Of a DNA stretch of 64,000 nt, positions 63,001 to 64,000 are shown in pieces. Location: NCBI RefSeq assembly GCF_023509475.1, contig NZ_JAKSDZ010000007.1, positions 55,969 through 119,968 of the forward strand, in the 5' to 3' direction. Made by a program: the position numbers and the translations under genes. A model generated the notes under the pieces. It saw only the letters and a list, made by a program, of their open reading frames with translations, had not been told where the DNA came from and made no database searches. This DNA is from Aestuariirhabdus haliotis. Lineage in GTDB: Bacteria > Pseudomonadota > Gammaproteobacteria > Pseudomonadales > Aestuariirhabdaceae. The first letter of the stretch is position 1. Each line of letters starts with the position of its first letter.

Positions 63001-63471
63001 GGCGTTACATTTGTGCCAGTCGAGCATGAAGGCAACACTCAAGCTTCCGATGAGGAAGTAGCTGAAATAAAGTCCCTCGCCAACGCTTTGATAGGCAGGA
63101 CTTTTCATACAGGAAAGTCAGATCCCGAAACTCGGGCTATAGACTGGAACGACATGTTGTTTGTCGCTCCTTACAATCACCAAGTCAGCAAGCTACGCGC
63201 TGCATTAGGTGAGCAAGCCAAGGTTGGCAGCGTAGACAAGTTCCAAGGACAAGAAGCTCCGATTGTGTTCTTGAGCATGTGCGCGAGCGATGCCAGTGAA
63301 TCCCCTCGCGGGCTAGACTTTCTATTCGACAAACATCGCATCAACGTAGCCATATCCAGAGCACAAACGTTAGCGGTAGTGGTGGGGAATCCGAATATCG
63401 GTAAAACACCAGTGAATCGAGTCGACCAGCTTAAACTGGTCAATTTGTTTAATGCCATCACTAGGAGTTAA
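60016..63471 (+). CDS. TM0106-type RecB-like nuclease / RNase H-like / UPF1-like helicase
   Basis: A 1151-residue protein in three parts. A RecB-like PD-(D/E)XK nuclease (about residues 110-165: GGYADFL, YEVWDTKLA, QLCCYAQML) is followed by a helix-hairpin-helix-like segment. An RNase H_2-type exonuclease comes next (about 322-515: VFFDIEGYPL, YHYANYEIAAC, YNIDDCDST). The SF1 helicase has GPPGAGKSYT (about 773), FVDEAGQVAV (about 882), DKFQGQEAP and NVAISRAQT (about 1108). All acidic motifs seem intact. It is more GC-rich than the two genes before it and 32 bp away, so operon membership is likely but not certain. Confidence 0.85.
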   Translation: MYKQHGQFHFSPSDLTRYMESPFASWMDRFSIEYPDQAPEKDPADALMSSLAQKGYAHEDALEAAFVEQELAVVKIEGESSDEKHANTLAAMHQGVDVIVQARLELVPFGGYADFLVKVQHAEGAEPSLLGNWHYEVWDTKLANKLKPTFVIQLCCYAQMLESIQGRLPEFITVALGNGEHERLRTKDYFYYYQTLKSSFVTDQRNFDPSVRPDPADSKNWVDWSNFAEALLVERDHLFQVATITKSQIKKLAQAGINTMQELADSTGEHVPGFNPAVLEKLKAQAAIQKRSAGDDIPKFEIITPAPDEKIGLALLPPQSPLDVFFDIEGYPLDEGGLEYLWGNTYFDAPLFGQDRGNRQFIDFWAHNPEQEKQCFQDFIHWVYQRWQQDSTMHIYHYANYEIAACRKLMGRYGVCEYEVDQLLRNEVFVDLYKIVKGSVLLGEPRYSIKNVEHLYRGKRETEVGNGGDSVVVYEQWRELHSRGEQGDTWETSKILNDIRDYNIDDCDSTQELVDWLRQQQANHGINYSGKTEVTEPDVKEEVTERTQLRDRLLERVLSELESDPRKAALTENLAWVLEFHRREAKPIFWRLFERLGLSHIELMDDLDCLACCERTEREPFKPTPRARNMAHEYRFDPSQEFKGAQKQFYLLGVETEDGNTAKVTFVRDESDLENGLVVLQSKEEPPTIISLVPDEYVNPNPIPQAIDQSVSEYESGQLIPGQSAIIDFLIRSKPRINGHNEGPIAPSHDPGERLQQIIHAISNLESSYLTIQGPPGAGKSYTGKHVIAELMKSGARVGIASNSHKAINNLLLSTAKYCKEEGIAATFCCTKDNEPELVDYEVAILKNNELVNHIQPSSVVGTTAWGFAREDMADQLDYLFVDEAGQVAVANLIAMSRSATNLILMGDQMQLGQPSQGTHPADSGLSVLDYLLHETPTIPDDMGVFLGTTYRMHSKVNRFISEHIYENKLESYPDNDKRIIEVPAGYDGPLNFDAGVTFVPVEHEGNTQASDEEVAEIKSLANALIGRTFHTGKSDPETRAIDWNDMLFVAPYNHQVSKLRAALGEQAKVGSVDKFQGQEAPIVFLSMCASDASESPRGLDFLFDKHRINVAISRAQTLAVVVGNPNIGKTPVNRVDQLKLVNLFNAITRS

Positions 63472-63673
63472 CCCCCTCCTTAACAGGCTGCGATGTCGAC
63501 TGCCTCAAGCAGCTCGATTCGTATGCTTCGATGTCTTGCTCTCGATACATTACCCGGCCCCCAAGCTTTAAATATTGGGGGCCTATACCTTCCGAGCGCC
63601 ACCTCTCTAAAGTGGCTTCACTAACACACCAGCGATTGGCCAGCTGCCTCTGATTCATATGGATTACCGTCAT
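63461..63673 (-). CDS. AlpA-like HTH regulator, copy 2
   Basis: A 70-residue protein starting at ATG 63673 (GGAG 5 nt upstream) with QRQLANRWCVSEATLERWRS and GRVMYREQDIEAY. It matches the prophage AlpA-like copy at about 50 of 64 positions, with Cys in place of Gly in the turn region. It converges on the helicase gene with an 11-bp overlap of 3' ends, and no early phage genes follow it. GTTAG-like motifs lie upstream. It probably belonged to a second, related element. Confidence 0.85.
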   Translation of the reverse strand: MTVIHMNQRQLANRWCVSEATLERWRSEGIGPQYLKLGGRVMYREQDIEAYESSCLRQSTSQPVKEGVNS

Positions 63674-63799
63674 AAAAACTCCTGTGTTGAACGATTTGGT
63701 AACCACCATGAACGCTCGAAAATACGGATAAAATCAAGCTAATTAGGGCCGGTTAAGGGTATAAATATCGATAGGTAATCGTAGGTATTTAATGGACTT

Positions 63800-63826
63800 G
63801 TTCAGTTGCGAAAGGGGGAACTGAAC
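63800..63826. repeat. 8-bp inverted repeat at the probable element edge
   Basis: GTTCAGTT - 11 nt - AACTGAAC forms a perfect 8-bp inverted repeat 5 bp before a tRNA/tmRNA-like 3' end. It may be recombinase-binding arms around an attachment core. Confidence 0.5.
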
Positions 63827-63831
63827 CCGCG

Positions 63832-63847
63832 TCCCGCCCCACCACCA
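63832..63847 (+). other. tRNA/tmRNA-like 3' end, probable attachment-site remnant
   Basis: TCCCGCCCCACCACCA looks like the acceptor 3' strand of a tRNA or tmRNA ending in CCA, and a strong terminator on the same strand starts 4 bp later. No T-arm or body precedes it. On the opposite strand, GGGACGCGGGTTCA resembles the tmRNA core used as an att site by many islands. I cannot decide which RNA gene it came from. Confidence 0.4.
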
Positions 63848-63851
63848 ATAC

Positions 63852-63883
63852 AAAACCTCAACCCGCAAGGGTTGGGGTTTTTT
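63852..63883 (+). terminator. Strong intrinsic terminator
   Basis: AAAACCTCAACCC - GCAA - GGGTTGGGGTTTT gives a 13-bp stem (one G-T pair) with a GCAA tetraloop and a run of T on the + strand. The A-run on the other side allows it to work in both directions. It would end transcription from the tRNA/tmRNA-like 3' end. Confidence 0.8.
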
Positions 63884-64000
63884 ATTGGTCGCCTGGTTGA
63901 CTGACCCTACCCGCGTAGCGGGTTCAGCCGAGCCGCTTGGCGGCGAGACAACGCCGAAGCCTGCGACGGCGGCCCCGAACCTGTGAGGGGTGAGCAGCAC
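63884..64000. other. GC-rich palindromic segment, no gene seen
   Basis: This stretch is clearly more GC-rich than the rest of the window. It contains ACCCGC-GTA-GCGGGT (63909-63923), GCCGC-TTG-GCGGC (63932-63944) and CGCCG...CGGCG further on. A - strand open frame crosses it, but it also spans the terminator and I do not accept it as a gene. It is probably flanking chromosomal or neighbouring-element DNA. Confidence 0.4.

Noticed and set aside
63743..64000. 85-codon open frame on the - strand at the right end
   Set aside because: It runs through the terminator, the tRNA/tmRNA-like 3' end and GC-rich palindromes, has no ribosome site, and reads like translated RNA-gene DNA.
1..64000. CRISPR arrays, complete tRNA or rRNA genes, insertion sequences
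   Set aside because: No regularly spaced repeat-spacer pattern, no complete tRNA cloverleaf or rRNA stretch and no transposase gene were seen on reading; short degenerate RNA genes could be missed without a covariance-model search.

Overview
The window is accessory DNA from a gammaproteobacterium, probably a marine one. This rests on the mix of gene families and moderate GC with an AT-rich stretch near 55-60 kb; no ribosomal or core metabolic gene is present to fix the genus. It reads as four blocks.

(1) 1-13.5 kb, + strand: a tightly packed anti-phage operon. It holds the 3' part of a WYL-domain regulator, a DUF499 P-loop ATPase, a small partner protein, a DUF1156 Zn-ribbon adenine methyltransferase, a DUF262/DUF1524 (GmrSD-like) nuclease and a PLD-SNF2 helicase. 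It looks like a modification-based defence system.

(2) 13.5-46.1 kb, almost all on the - strand: a nearly complete prophage. An early operon starts with an AlpA-like gene and runs through a Sak4-like ATPase, DUF669 protein, SF2 helicase, Cas4-like nuclease, primase-helicase, RuvC-like resolvase and a sigma-r4-like protein. A palindrome-rich gap and a ParB-methylase follow. The late operon has a lambda-type head (TerS, TerL, gpW, portal, protease with nested scaffold, decoration, capsid) and a P2-type contractile tail (V, W, J, I, fibre, FI, FII, E/E', T, U, X, D), then lysis genes. Non-standard elements include a P2-style frameshift site in E, a 25-codon ORF after the capsid gene, two tandem dioxygenase-like proteins beside the fibre, an iteron-like repeat cluster inside the RuvC-like gene, and three opposite-strand genes inside the late operon. 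No tyrosine integrase is visible.

(3) 46.1-55.2 kb: small conflict and mobility modules. These are an AbiE-type toxin-antitoxin pair behind nested palindromes, an unrecognised two-gene operon divergent from an XRE / ImmA-IrrE / HNH-like trio, a serine-recombinase operon with DUF2924, and an antitoxin-like gene without a toxin.

(4) 55.2-64 kb, + strand: a DUF4145-RecD-like helicase with a duplicated C-terminal domain, a TPR protein with an OB-like C-terminus, and a TM0106-type RecB nuclease / RNase H / UPF1-like helicase. This is the best candidate for an undescribed defence system. A second AlpA-like gene, very similar to the prophage's, closes the block. Beyond it lie a tRNA/tmRNA-like 3' end, a strong terminator and GC-rich palindromic DNA, probably the right edge of a mobile element.
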